A stretch of DNA of 64,000 nt from SIG78 sp036677805 (GTDB lineage Bacteria; Verrucomicrobiota; Lentisphaeria; Victivallales; Victivallaceae), in contig JAVBVS010000024.1 in the NCBI GenBank assembly GCA_036677805.1, forward strand, positions 62,001 through 126,000, written 5' to 3'. This document shows positions 7,343 to 15,722 of the stretch, in pieces (positions within the stretch are counted from its first letter, which is position 1; each line of letters opens with the position of its first letter). The position numbers were made by a program, and so were the translations under genes. The notes beneath the pieces are model-generated. The model made no database searches. It was not told the DNA's origin and was given only the letters and a program-made list of their open reading frames with translations.

Positions 7343-7406
7343 AAAATATCCTTTTTTTTGAAAAATGCAAGCTCAATATTGTAATTTTTGAAAAAAAGGA
7401 TATCTT
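7343..7406. promoter_or_regulatory. Divergent promoters for tRNA-Ala and polA
   Basis: On the minus strand TTGCAT (7365-7370), a 16 bp spacer and TATTTT (7343-7348) sit about 17 bp upstream of the tRNA 5' end. On the plus strand TTGTAA (7379-7384), a 16 bp spacer and TATCTT (7401-7406) face polA. The two promoters are near mirror images: the stretch AAAAAAAGGATAT appears in inverted orientation at 7345-7358 and 7391-7403. Confidence 0.5.
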
Positions 7407-7436
7407 GTTGGAGACACATCTTGCCCCAATGAGGTA

Positions 7437-9065
7437 ATGACCATGAATGATGATTGCGGCCGCTTGTGGCAAATCTGGCTTCCCGGAATTCCGGCCTTCG
7501 CCGCCGCCGATGACGCGTTCGCCGCCGTCGGCATTCTGGCGCGGGACGAATTCTTCGCCGTCGGCGCTCCGGACGCCGCCTTCTGGCGGGAGTTTTTCCG
7601 GCCCGAACGGCTGAAGGTGCTTCACCATGCCAAGAACTGGCTGCGTCAGGTCGAAACCCCGGTCGATTCGGGGCGCGGATTCTTTGACGTGATGCTCGCC
7701 GTCTATCTCGACAATCCCGCCGCCGACTGCAAAACCCTGGCGGGATGCGCCCGCACCGCATTGCAGCGCGAGCCGCCTGCCGACGACCTCGCCGGGCAGT
7801 GCCGGGCCTTGCGCGAGCTGTACCGGGTGCTCGAGCCGCGGTATGGCGGCAACGCGCTCTTCCGGGACATCGAAATGCCGCTTGCCGGAGTGCTGGCGCG
7901 GATGGAGTGCCGGGGCATGCGGGTCGATGTCGACGGTCTCCGGCGTTACGGCGCCGTGCTCGGCGGGCGGCTGGCGGAACTGGAGCGGGCGATTTTCGAT
8001 CTTGCCGGAGAAGCGGTCAATCTGAATTCGCCGAAGCAGCTCGGCGCGCTGCTGTTTGAGAAACTCGGCATTGCGCCCGGTCGCAAGACCAAGAGCGGGT
8101 ACTCCACCGACGCCGACGTGCTGAAGAAACTGCGCGACGCCCATCCGGTGATTCCGCTGCTGCTCGAATACCGGCAGTTGAGCAAGCTCAACTCGACCTA
8201 TGTCGACGGTCTGCTCAAGGCCGTGCGGTCCGACGGCAAGATTCACACTTCCTTCAACATGACCGCCACCGCCACCGGGCGGCTTTCGTCGGCCGATCCC
8301 AATCTCCAGAATATTCCGATCCGTTCCGAGCTCGGCGGCGAATTGCGCCGGATGCTGACTGCCGATCCCGGCGAGGTGCTGGTCGACGCCGACTATGCCC
8401 AGATCGAACTCCGGCTGCTGGCGCACATCGCCGACGATCCGGCCATGATTGCCGCGTTCCGCAATCACGAAGACATTCATACCGCGACCGCCAGCCGGGT
8501 CTTCAACGTGCCGTTCGACGCGGTCACGCCCGAGCTCAGGCGGCGGGCCAAGGCGGTCAACTTCGGAATCATTTACGGCATTTCCGCCTTTGCGCTGGCC
8601 GACGATCTGGGGATTTCGCGCGACGAGGCGCAGCACTATATCGACCATTATTTCGAGGAGTACGGCCATATCCGGGCCTACCTTGACCGGACCGTGCGCG
8701 ACGCCCGCAAAAACGGCTACGTCGAAACCCTTTTCGGCCGCCGCCGCTGGCTGCCCGAACTCAAGTCGCCGATTTTCGCGGTCCGCAGCTTCGGCGAGCG
8801 CGCGGCGCTCAATGCGCCGATGCAGGGCACCGCCGCCGATCTGATCAAGCTGGCGATGGTGCGGACCGCGCGCAATCTGGCCGCGGCGAAGATGCGGACC
8901 GAACTGGTGCTTCAGATTCATGACGAGCTGATTCTGGCCGCGCCGCAGGGCGAGGCGGCGGCGGCGACGTGCATCCTGAAGGAGGCGATGGAAAATGTCA
9001 TCGAGCTCAAGGTGCCGCTGGAAGTATCGTTGAGCACGGGGGCGAATTATCTCGAACTGAAGTGA
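7437..9065 (+). CDS. polA: DNA polymerase I, short form without 5' nuclease
   Basis: This is a family A DNA polymerase of 542 residues. The polymerase domain is complete: motif A VDADYAQIELRLLAHI (about 320), motif B RRRAKAVNFGIIYG (about 368), motif C LQIHDELIL (about 498), and TATGRLSSADPNLQNIPIR before motif A. Residues 1 to ~140 look like a degenerate 3'-5' exonuclease domain without the DxE and YxxxD residues, and the whole 5' nuclease domain is absent (full-length PolA is ~900 residues). The start lies in a GAGG context at 7431, with a second ATG at 7443 that is better spaced. Upstream DNA is AT-rich and noncoding, so the short form is real here rather than a missed start. The 5' nuclease activity must be encoded elsewhere. 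Confidence 0.9.
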   Translation: MTMNDDCGRLWQIWLPGIPAFAAADDAFAAVGILARDEFFAVGAPDAAFWREFFRPERLKVLHHAKNWLRQVETPVDSGRGFFDVMLAVYLDNPAADCKTLAGCARTALQREPPADDLAGQCRALRELYRVLEPRYGGNALFRDIEMPLAGVLARMECRGMRVDVDGLRRYGAVLGGRLAELERAIFDLAGEAVNLNSPKQLGALLFEKLGIAPGRKTKSGYSTDADVLKKLRDAHPVIPLLLEYRQLSKLNSTYVDGLLKAVRSDGKIHTSFNMTATATGRLSSADPNLQNIPIRSELGGELRRMLTADPGEVLVDADYAQIELRLLAHIADDPAMIAAFRNHEDIHTATASRVFNVPFDAVTPELRRRAKAVNFGIIYGISAFALADDLGISRDEAQHYIDHYFEEYGHIRAYLDRTVRDARKNGYVETLFGRRRWLPELKSPIFAVRSFGERAALNAPMQGTAADLIKLAMVRTARNLAAAKMRTELVLQIHDELILAAPQGEAAAATCILKEAMENVIELKVPLEVSLSTGANYLELK

Positions 9066-9124
9066 CGCCGCCCCCGGTGTGCGCGGCGCGGACTGAAAAT
9101 CGATTGGTTTCCGGCTTCGGCCGG

Positions 9125-9153
9125 TGGCAACGGCGGCAATCGCGGGCTATATT
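9125..9153 (+). promoter_or_regulatory. Candidate promoter of the iron regulator/feoB pair
   Basis: TGGCAA (9125-9130), a 17 bp spacer and TATATT (9148-9153) lie 44 bp upstream of the regulator start. The -10 sits within CTATATTATA, which recurs upstream of valS and bioB. Confidence 0.45.
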
Positions 9154-9196
9154 ATACGCATGAAAGCGTCGTCAATCTTTTAGTGCCGGAGAATAT

Positions 9197-9907
9197 ATGG
9201 CCAGCGAATTCATGTCCAGCAGCCTCGAGGATTATCTGGAAGCGATCGCCGAGTTGAATGAGGGAAATGGGCATGCCCACAGCAAGGACATTGCCGCGCG
9301 CCTCAAGGTGAAGATGCCGTCGGTCACCAATGCGCTTCAGGCTCTGGCCGCACGCGATCTGATCGTTTACCAGTCCCATCTGCCGGTGGTGCTGACTCAC
9401 GAGGGCAAGCGGGTCGCCGACCTGGTGCGCCGCCGCCATGCCGGGCTGCGTCGGTTTTTCTCCGAAACGCTGCGGCTGCCGGAGCATGTGGCCGACGCCG
9501 CCGCCTGCAAGATCGAGCATGTCATCGGGGAAAATGAGATGGCGCGGCTGACCATCCTCGGCGATGCCATCGCCGGACGCAAGGACTGCGCCGAACTCCG
9601 CGCTTATCTGGAGGAGACCTTCGACGCGCTGCCCGACGCGGAAACCGAGATTCTGATTGCGCTGGATCAGCTGCCCGAAGGGGCTTCCGGGATGATTGCG
9701 CATGTCGGCGCCGCGCTCCGGGGGCGGAAGAAATTCGCCGATCTCGGACTGGTGCCGGGGACGGTCTTGACCATGGAGGGGCGGGCGCCTTTCGGCGATC
9801 TGCTGCGGGTGCGGGTGATGGGCAGCACATTGTCGCTGCGTTCCGGCGACGCGGCCTATATCCTGCTGAAAAAACATCCGGTCGCTTCGGGGTATTTCAA
9901 GGCTTGA
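9197..9907 (+). CDS. DtxR/MntR-family metal-dependent regulator
   Basis: The product has 236 residues. An N-terminal winged HTH (about 8-70: SSLEDYLEAIAELNEGNG, then SKDIAARLKVKMPSVTNAL) is followed by a dimerisation domain with metal-ligand candidates (RRRHAGLRRFF; CKIEHVI, about 95-115). A C-terminal SH3-like FeoA domain follows (about 160-230: GMIAHVGAALRGRKKFADLG, then GTVLTMEGRAPFGDLLRVRV). These proteins repress metal uptake genes when Fe(II) or Mn(II) is plentiful. It starts in the region of an AGTGCCGGAGAATAT leader and lies 12 bp upstream of feoB, so it probably controls its own operon. Family assignment is secure. Metal specificity is inferred from feoB. Confidence 0.9.
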   Translation: MASEFMSSSLEDYLEAIAELNEGNGHAHSKDIAARLKVKMPSVTNALQALAARDLIVYQSHLPVVLTHEGKRVADLVRRRHAGLRRFFSETLRLPEHVADAAACKIEHVIGENEMARLTILGDAIAGRKDCAELRAYLEETFDALPDAETEILIALDQLPEGASGMIAHVGAALRGRKKFADLGLVPGTVLTMEGRAPFGDLLRVRVMGSTLSLRSGDAAYILLKKHPVASGYFKA

Positions 9908-9919
9908 CGGAGGCGGGTT

Positions 9920-12064
9920 ATGACGCATCATTTCCGCATTGCTCTGGCCGGCAATCCCAATTGCGGCAAAACCACGATTTTCAATCTGCTGACCGGCGCC
10001 CGGCAGCATGTCGGCAATTATCCGGGCGTGACCGTCGAACGCAAGAGCGGAGTGCTCAAGATCGATGAACTCACGCTGGAAGTGGTCGATCTGCCCGGGG
10101 TTTACAGTCTGTCCAGCTCCTCGCCCGAAGAGCGGGTGGCGTTTCAGGAGCTACTTGAGAATCCGCCCGACCTGATCATGAATGTGGTCGATGCGAGCAA
10201 TCCGCAGCGCAACCTCTATCTGACCACCCAACTGGGCGAACTCGGCATCCCGCTGCTGCTGGTTTTCAATATGAGCGATGATGCGCGGCGGCGCGGTCTG
10301 GAAATCAACTACGGGATGCTGGAGGCGTTTTTCGGGGCGCGGATCGTCGCCACCGTCGGCAGCGAAGGCGTCGGCACCGAGGAATTGCGGCAGACTCTGC
10401 ATGAAATGCTGACCGCGGCCGAGCCCCGGCGGCCGGTCCGGCTGAGTTTCGGCGAACGCATCGACCGGGCCATTGCCGAAATCACCGCGCTGGTCGAAAA
10501 AAATCCGCCGCCGGGCCGGATTCCGGCGCGTTATTACGCGATCAAATTGCTCGAGGGCGACGCGACGGTTTGCCGGATGCGGGAATTCGCCGCGCTGGAG
10601 CCTCAGGTTGGCGCCTGCCGCGAGCGCATTGCCGCCCATCACGGCATGCACAACGATGCGTTCATGGCCGACCGGCGCTACGGGGTGATCGCCGGAGCCT
10701 GCCGGGAAGCGATTTCGATCACCAATGAAAAACGCCGGCAGCTTTCGGATACGATCGACCGGGTGGCGGTCAGCCGCTTTCTCGGGTTGCCGATTTTTCT
10801 GGGGGTGATGTATCTGGTGTTCATGTTCACTTTCGTCGGCGCCGAGCCGCTGATGGCGGGGCTGGAGCTTTTCTTTGAAAAACTGGCGCAGTCGATCAAT
10901 GTCGCCTGGCCGGCGGGCCAGGCCGATTTTCTGCGGCGGCTGCTGACCGAAGGCATCATCGGCGGCGTCGGCGGCGTGCTGGTTTTTCTGCCCAATATTC
11001 TGCTGCTTTTTCTGGCGATCGCGTTTTTGGAAGGGACCGGGTACATGGCGCGCGCAGCCTTCGTCATGGACGGATTCATGCACAAATTCGGGCTTCACGG
11101 CAAGAGTTTCATCCCGATGCTGCTGGGGTTCGGATGCACGGTGCCGGCGGTGATGGCGACGCGCACGATCGAATCGACCCGGGACCGGCTGACCACGATC
11201 ATGGTGCTGCCGCTGATGAGCTGCGGGGCGCGGCTGCCGATCTATGCGCTCTTCATTCCGGCGTTTTTTCCGGCCCGCTATCAGGCGTTGACCTTGTGGG
11301 TGATCTACCTGATCGGGGTGGCGACGGCGCTGGTGCTGGCGGGTTTCCTGAAGCGTACGATCTTCAAGGGCGGCGACGAGGTTTTCGTCATGGAATTGCC
11401 GCCCTACCGCATGCCGACGCTGCGCGGGCTGCTGCTGCACATGTGGGAGCGCACGGTGCTTTACCTCAACAAGGCCGGGACGATCATTCTGGGCGCGTCG
11501 ATTCTGCTGTTCATCATCAATACCTGGCCGGTCAAACGCGATTTGACCTGCGATTATGCGCGCGAAATCGTCCGGATCGAACAGGCCGACAGCGCGCCGG
11601 AACTTAAAACCGCGCGCATCGAGATGCTGAATGCCCGGCGGCAGGCGGAGCTGCTCGAATACTCCATCGCCGGCCGGGTGGGCAAAACCCTGGCCGTCGT
11701 GACCGCGCCGCTGGGCTTCGACTGGCGGGTGAGTTCGGCGCTGGTGGGGGCGTTTGCCGCCAAGGAGTTGTTCGTATCGCAGCTCGGCATTCTCTATTCC
11801 GGTGCGGTGGGACCCGACGGCGCGCCGCTGCCGTTGCGCGAAGAGCTGCGCAAGCATTATACGCCGCTTCAGGCGTTTGCGATCATGCTTTTCTGTCTGC
11901 TGGCGATGCCGTGCGTGGCCACGGTCGCGGTGGTGCGCCGCGAGAGCGGTTCATGGAAACTGACGTTGTTGCAGCTGGCCGGGCTGACTTTGCTGGCCTA
12001 TGCGGCGACGCTGGTGGTCTATCAGGCGGGATTGTTCCTGAACCTCGGCACGAAGCTGTTTTGA
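9920..12064 (+). CDS. feoB: Ferrous iron transporter FeoB
   Basis: FeoB is the inner-membrane Fe(II) importer. The protein has 714 residues. The N-terminal G domain shows G1 GNPNCGKTT (about 11-19), G2/switch with NYPGVTVER, G3 DLPG (about 60) and G4 NMSD (about 117). The membrane part starts near 285 and includes the Gate motifs (GFGCTVPAVMATRTIES, GAFAAKELFVSQLGILY) and several hydrophobic helices. The start follows a GGAGG 8 bp upstream. No separate feoA is seen. The only FeoA-like domain nearby is fused to the upstream regulator. Confidence 0.96.
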   Translation: MTHHFRIALAGNPNCGKTTIFNLLTGARQHVGNYPGVTVERKSGVLKIDELTLEVVDLPGVYSLSSSSPEERVAFQELLENPPDLIMNVVDASNPQRNLYLTTQLGELGIPLLLVFNMSDDARRRGLEINYGMLEAFFGARIVATVGSEGVGTEELRQTLHEMLTAAEPRRPVRLSFGERIDRAIAEITALVEKNPPPGRIPARYYAIKLLEGDATVCRMREFAALEPQVGACRERIAAHHGMHNDAFMADRRYGVIAGACREAISITNEKRRQLSDTIDRVAVSRFLGLPIFLGVMYLVFMFTFVGAEPLMAGLELFFEKLAQSINVAWPAGQADFLRRLLTEGIIGGVGGVLVFLPNILLLFLAIAFLEGTGYMARAAFVMDGFMHKFGLHGKSFIPMLLGFGCTVPAVMATRTIESTRDRLTTIMVLPLMSCGARLPIYALFIPAFFPARYQALTLWVIYLIGVATALVLAGFLKRTIFKGGDEVFVMELPPYRMPTLRGLLLHMWERTVLYLNKAGTIILGASILLFIINTWPVKRDLTCDYAREIVRIEQADSAPELKTARIEMLNARRQAELLEYSIAGRVGKTLAVVTAPLGFDWRVSSALVGAFAAKELFVSQLGILYSGAVGPDGAPLPLREELRKHYTPLQAFAIMLFCLLAMPCVATVAVVRRESGSWKLTLLQLAGLTLLAYAATLVVYQAGLFLNLGTKLF

Positions 12065-12108
12065 CGCTCCGGGGCGGCAAAAATCCTGCAAAAAAGCGCT
12101 TTTCCTGC

Positions 12109-12136
12109 TTGCGTTTTATGATTTCGGAGGTATATT
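12109..12136 (+). promoter_or_regulatory. Candidate tRNA-Gln promoter
   Basis: TTGCGT (12109-12114), a 16 bp spacer and TATATT (12131-12136) lie 35 bp upstream of the tRNA. A small hairpin (GTCTCC / GGAGAC) sits between promoter and tRNA and could be part of the 5' leader. Confidence 0.45.
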
Positions 12137-12170
12137 TAAAGGCATGTCTCCGGAAATGGAGACGTAACGC

Positions 12171-12244
12171 AGCCCCGTGGTGTAACGGTAGCACAAGTGA
12201 TTCTGGTTCATTTTGTTGAGGTTCAAATCCTTACGGGGCTGCCA
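12171..12244 (+). tRNA. tRNA-Gln (anticodon CTG)
   Basis: Acceptor AGCCCCG pairs with CGGGGCT, followed by G73 and an encoded CCA. The D arm is TGGTGTAACGGTAGCAC, the anticodon arm AGTGA/TCATT encloses loop TTCTGGT, giving CTG, and the T arm has GGTTCAAATCC. Length is 74 nt. The anticodon stem includes one G-T pair. The discriminator base G73 fits glutamine. Confidence 0.93.
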
Positions 12245-12285
12245 TTTTTATTTTAAAAATCCCCCTTTTTTTCTCCGTTGCGGAG

Positions 12286-12801
12286 TCAGGCCCGGCGCAT
12301 CAGACGGTGCTGGCGCAATTTTTCCCGCACTTTGCGGTAGCGCAGCACCGAGGCGCGCACCAGACAGTAAGTCAGCGGCGTCAGTACGAGGGCCAGCAGC
12401 AGGCCTCCGATGAAAAATGCCAGCAGCAATTGTCCGCTCAACGCGCCCAGCGCCGCGAAGCTTTGTTCCTGAACCACATCTTTCAGCAGAGTTCGGATGG
12501 TGTCGAGGTTATGGCCCTGGCCCAGCAGCCGTTCCCCCAGCCAGCATTGCGCCGGGTAGATGAACCACACCGTCAGCGGATTGGTCAGAAAGGTACCGAA
12601 AACCGCGCCGATTTTCGATCCTTTGAGCGGAAAGGAAAGCGGCACCGCGATCACCAGCTGAAGCCCCATCGGAATCAGGCAGCCGATGAACATGCCCAGC
12701 GCCCAGCCGCGGGCGATATAGTCGACGTCGCCCTTTTCCGAAACCATGCGGTGGAGGAAGTAACGCCACAGGTTGCCGAGACTGTGATATTTGGTTTTCA
12801 T
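12286..12801 (-). CDS. DUF2062 family membrane protein
   Basis: The product has 171 residues. The conserved DUF2062 pattern is visible: an N-terminal basic region, GWALGMFIGCLIPMGLQL (about 30-48), GAVFGTFLTNPLTVWFIYPA (about 64-84), and a C-terminal hydrophobic stretch (LLLAFFIGGLLLALVLTPLTYCLV) followed by a basic tail. The family's molecular function is not established. The start is preceded by CAGGAGGGCC. Confidence 0.85.
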   Translation of the reverse strand: MKTKYHSLGNLWRYFLHRMVSEKGDVDYIARGWALGMFIGCLIPMGLQLVIAVPLSFPLKGSKIGAVFGTFLTNPLTVWFIYPAQCWLGERLLGQGHNLDTIRTLLKDVVQEQSFAALGALSGQLLLAFFIGGLLLALVLTPLTYCLVRASVLRYRKVREKLRQHRLMRRA

Positions 12802-12842
12802 GGCCCTCCTGTCGGGAACGATTGGAACGCCGGGGTGGTGGT

Positions 12843-13736
12843 TTATTGCCTGGGATCGTCGTGGCCGGCGTCCGCTGCCGTTTCCGGCGGCGATGCTTCC
12901 CCGGAGGGTTTTTCGCCGCCGTAGGGATAGGGCAGAAAATCGAGGCCGCTCTGTTCATCCACACCGCTCAGGGAGTGACCGATGGTGTGAATGTAGCGAA
13001 AGCTGTCCGAGCCCACCGCGTACAGAAACAGCATCAGCGAGGCATATTTCAGGATCGCCGCCGGATCGTTCCAGAAATCGCCATTTTTCAACTTCGAGGC
13101 CCGGTCGACCGCCCAGTCGTTGGTCGGGCAGATCATGACGCCCGCGACGTTGAGCACCGCGAAATTGCCCATGACCCGGACCAGGCCGAGCTCCAGTCCG
13201 GCCTCGGCTCCGACCAGCAGCGCGATCACGCAAAGCATGATGTCCGCGCCGATGCGGTCTTCAAGGATGGTGCCGATGCAGTAATTTTCCGGATCGGTCA
13301 GTTCACCGGCGGGCGGCACGTTGAATCCGCTGCGGAGCATGAAACTGCCGAGGTCCTCGATGGTCTTGATCCGGTTGTTGGACGCCACGTCGAGAAAGCT
13401 CTGGAAAAGTTCGAAAAGCGCCGGGCGGGAATCGTTGTCGAACCAGAGCAGATGGACCTCGACCATTCCCTCCAACAGATCGACCCGGCGCGATTGCAGC
13501 AGCGACAGGAACCGGCGGCGCCGTTCCCGCACGGTAAGGATCGCCTGAAGCTGGTGGACGCGCTTGCGCAGCAGCGGGTTGTCCGCTTCCTGAAGCTCGG
13601 CCAGCAGCGGCAGGAGTTCGGCTTCATGCTGGAGCAATCCGGCCATCGCGCCCGTGCCGACGGTTTCGGAGGGGTCGTCGAGCAGCCCCAGCAGGCGTTT
13701 CAGATAGGTGGTGGAAACTTCGTGACTCATAACCAT
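12843..13736 (-). CDS. Hypothetical protein, weak SirB1/transglutaminase-like resemblance
   Basis: The product has 297 residues. The N-terminal ~120 residues are helical and repeat-like (LLGLLDDPSETVGTGAMAGL, ELLPLLAELQEADNPLLRKR). At about 150-215 there is ENYCIGTILEDRIGADIMLC followed by GAEAGLELGLVRVMGNFAVL. This resembles the SirB1/Tg-like pattern of an N-x-VLexRxGxPIxLs segment and a later GxPGHFLV segment. The catalytic Cys and His are not obviously kept, so any enzymatic role is doubtful. A second ATG at 13730 is an equally good start. It lies 41 bp upstream of the DUF2062 gene. Confidence 0.6.
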   Translation of the reverse strand: MVMSHEVSTTYLKRLLGLLDDPSETVGTGAMAGLLQHEAELLPLLAELQEADNPLLRKRVHQLQAILTVRERRRRFLSLLQSRRVDLLEGMVEVHLLWFDNDSRPALFELFQSFLDVASNNRIKTIEDLGSFMLRSGFNVPPAGELTDPENYCIGTILEDRIGADIMLCVIALLVGAEAGLELGLVRVMGNFAVLNVAGVMICPTNDWAVDRASKLKNGDFWNDPAAILKYASLMLFLYAVGSDSFRYIHTIGHSLSGVDEQSGLDFLPYPYGGEKPSGEASPPETAADAGHDDPRQ

Positions 13737-13844
13737 TCCATTCCGGCGGAGAAAATCAATATTCGGACAACCTTCCGGCCGCCGAAGTTCGCGGGCGAAG
13801 CACGGCGGTTGCGGAAAAATAGAATCGGCCTTTCCGGCTCGGGA

Positions 13845-14486
13845 TCAGCGGGTGAAGCGGTTCTCGGTACCGTCCAGCAAGCGCCGGATGTTGGAACGGT
13901 GCTTCCAGACCGCGACCAGCGCCAGCAGCGTGAAGAAGATCAGCATCGCCGGACGGAGCGCCGGCAGCCCGGAGTACGAAAACGCCCATGCCAGCGGCGG
14001 CAGCGCCAGCGCCGCGACGATGCTGCCGAGCGAGACATAGCCGGAGCACCTGAACACCGCCAGCCAGACCAGAAACGCGCCCAGCGCCGCGCCGGGCGAG
14101 ATCGCCGCGATCGCACCCGCGGCAGTGGCGACGCCCTTGCCGCCCTTGAATCCGAGGAAGAGCGTGAACATGTGCCCGGCGACCACCGCCAGCGTCACCG
14201 CCGCTTCGCCCAGCCCGCCGGCGGGTTCCGGCAGCCATTCCCGGGCGACCGCGATCCGGAGCAGCGCCACCGGGAGCAGCCCCTTCAGAAAATCGAGCGC
14301 GAAACAGACTTTGCCGGGCAGCGGTCCGACCACCCGGGTCACGTTGGTCGCACCGATATTGCCGGAGCCTTCTTTGCGCACGTCGTGACCGTACATCCTG
14401 CCGATCAGGAACCCGAACGGCACCGAGCCGATCAGATAACCTGCCAGAAGAATTCCGGCATAGAGCCAAATTTGTTCAAAAGCCAT
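13845..14486 (-). CDS. plsY: Glycerol-3-phosphate acyltransferase PlsY
   Basis: PlsY acylates glycerol-3-phosphate from acyl-phosphate, the first step of phospholipid synthesis, in the inner membrane. The 213-residue protein shows the family motifs: GSVPFGFLIGRMYGHDVRKE (about 20-40), GSGNIGATNVTRVVG (about 41-55), FLGFKGGKGVATAAGA (about 105-120), with several transmembrane helices between. The start has a CAGGA 6 bp upstream. It faces the M24 peptidase gene divergently. Confidence 0.95.
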   Translation of the reverse strand: MAFEQIWLYAGILLAGYLIGSVPFGFLIGRMYGHDVRKEGSGNIGATNVTRVVGPLPGKVCFALDFLKGLLPVALLRIAVAREWLPEPAGGLGEAAVTLAVVAGHMFTLFLGFKGGKGVATAAGAIAAISPGAALGAFLVWLAVFRCSGYVSLGSIVAALALPPLAWAFSYSGLPALRPAMLIFFTLLALVAVWKHRSNIRRLLDGTENRFTR

Positions 14487-14575
14487 TGAAAATCCTGTTG
14501 TCGGGCTTGCACTTTTATAAACTGGTATTACAATATTACCCGTGAATGACGATTTTTCAAGCGAAGGTTCGATTT

Positions 14576-15694
14576 ATGTCCGATGGTTTTGCCGATTTGA
14601 TCGTCGCCGACAGCGAAAGCAATGCCGATTTGCGTTACGCCACGGGGTTGGCGATCCCCGATCCGTTCCTTTATATCGGGTGGGAAGGACACCGCCTGGC
14701 GGTGGTTTCCGACCTCGAATTCGACCGCGCCAGAATGGAGGCGGCCGCCGGGGTCACGGTGGTCCGCCAGAATGATTTCGGTCCGCCCGGAACCGATACC
14801 GCGACGCTGGTCGACGCCCTGCGTGAACATTATGCTTTGCCGGGATTCCGGGTGCCCTATGATTTCCCGTTGGGACTGGCGACGAAGCTGTCCGCGGCCA
14901 GAATTCCGATTCGGATCGCACCCCGGGTATTTTTTCCGGAGCGTCAGCTCAAAAATGAATCTGAAATCGCGGAATTGCGCCGCGCCATGCGGGTGACCGA
15001 GCTGGCGATGGCGCGCGCATTGGAATTGCTGCGGCAGTGCGCGATCGCCGCTGACGGCAAACTGCGGCTTGACGGCGCGGATTTCACTTCGGAACAGCTG
15101 CGGGGGGAGATCGACGCCACGCTGGCGCTGCATGGGGCTTCCGGCGTTGGCACCATCGCCGCATCGGGTCTGCAGAGCGCCTGTCCCCATCGGCGGGGCA
15201 CGGGGCCGATTGTCGCCGGGACGCCGATCGTGATCGATATTTTCCCCCGGCTGGGCGATTCGGGTTATCATGGCGATCTGACCCGGACCGTGGTCAAGGG
15301 GCGGGCGCCGGAAATCGTCCGGCGGGCCTTTGACGCGGTGCGGACCGTACGTGACGAATGCAGGGGGATGATCAAAGCCGGAATCGCCGGCCATGTGCCT
15401 TACGATCATGCCTTGCGGCGTCTGGCCGAGATGGGGTTTCCGACCGGGGAGACCGAACGTGGCTGCCATGGCTTTTTTCACGGTCTGGGGCATGGTCTGG
15501 GGCTTGAGGTGCACGAACCGCCGCGTCTTTCGCGCAATGTTGATTATGTGCTTGCCGGCGGAGAAGTCGTGACCGTCGAGCCGGGGGTCTATTACCCCGA
15601 ATGGGGCGGCGTCCGGCTGGAAGACGTGGTCGTGGTCCGCGCCGACGGTGCGGAGTGCCTGACTGAAATGGAAACATTTCTCGAGATCGATTGA
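14576..15694 (+). CDS. M24 family metallopeptidase (Xaa-Pro peptidase-like)
   Basis: The product is a pita-bread-fold peptidase of 372 residues. An N-terminal creatinase-like domain (to about 125) precedes the catalytic domain. All five metal ligands are visible: Asp in VIDIFPR, Asp in GDLTRT, His in GLGHGLGLEVHE, Glu in VTVEPGVYY and Glu in GGVRLED. The closest functional class is Xaa-Pro aminopeptidase or dipeptidase, but substrate cannot be fixed from sequence. I chose the ATG at 14576 because GAAGG lies 10 bp upstream. A longer reading from 14546 adds 10 residues without such a site. Confidence 0.88.
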   Translation: MSDGFADLIVADSESNADLRYATGLAIPDPFLYIGWEGHRLAVVSDLEFDRARMEAAAGVTVVRQNDFGPPGTDTATLVDALREHYALPGFRVPYDFPLGLATKLSAARIPIRIAPRVFFPERQLKNESEIAELRRAMRVTELAMARALELLRQCAIAADGKLRLDGADFTSEQLRGEIDATLALHGASGVGTIAASGLQSACPHRRGTGPIVAGTPIVIDIFPRLGDSGYHGDLTRTVVKGRAPEIVRRAFDAVRTVRDECRGMIKAGIAGHVPYDHALRRLAEMGFPTGETERGCHGFFHGLGHGLGLEVHEPPRLSRNVDYVLAGGEVVTVEPGVYYPEWGGVRLEDVVVVRADGAECLTEMETFLEID

Positions 15695-15722
15695 TCTTTG
15701 CATTGAGAAAGAAGGGCGTGAC

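Noticed and set aside
7343..7406. The inverted repeat between tRNA-Ala and polA as a terminator
   Set aside because: The arms are 32 bp apart and coincide with two promoter-like elements facing outward, which explains the symmetry better.
10151..11857. A 568-codon minus-strand frame opposite feoB
   Set aside because: The composition is Arg/Gln/His-rich without motifs, and feoB on the plus strand is certain.
12822..14489. A 555-codon plus-strand frame over the SirB1-like and plsY genes
   Set aside because: It overlaps two well-supported minus-strand genes, and its translation shows no family pattern.
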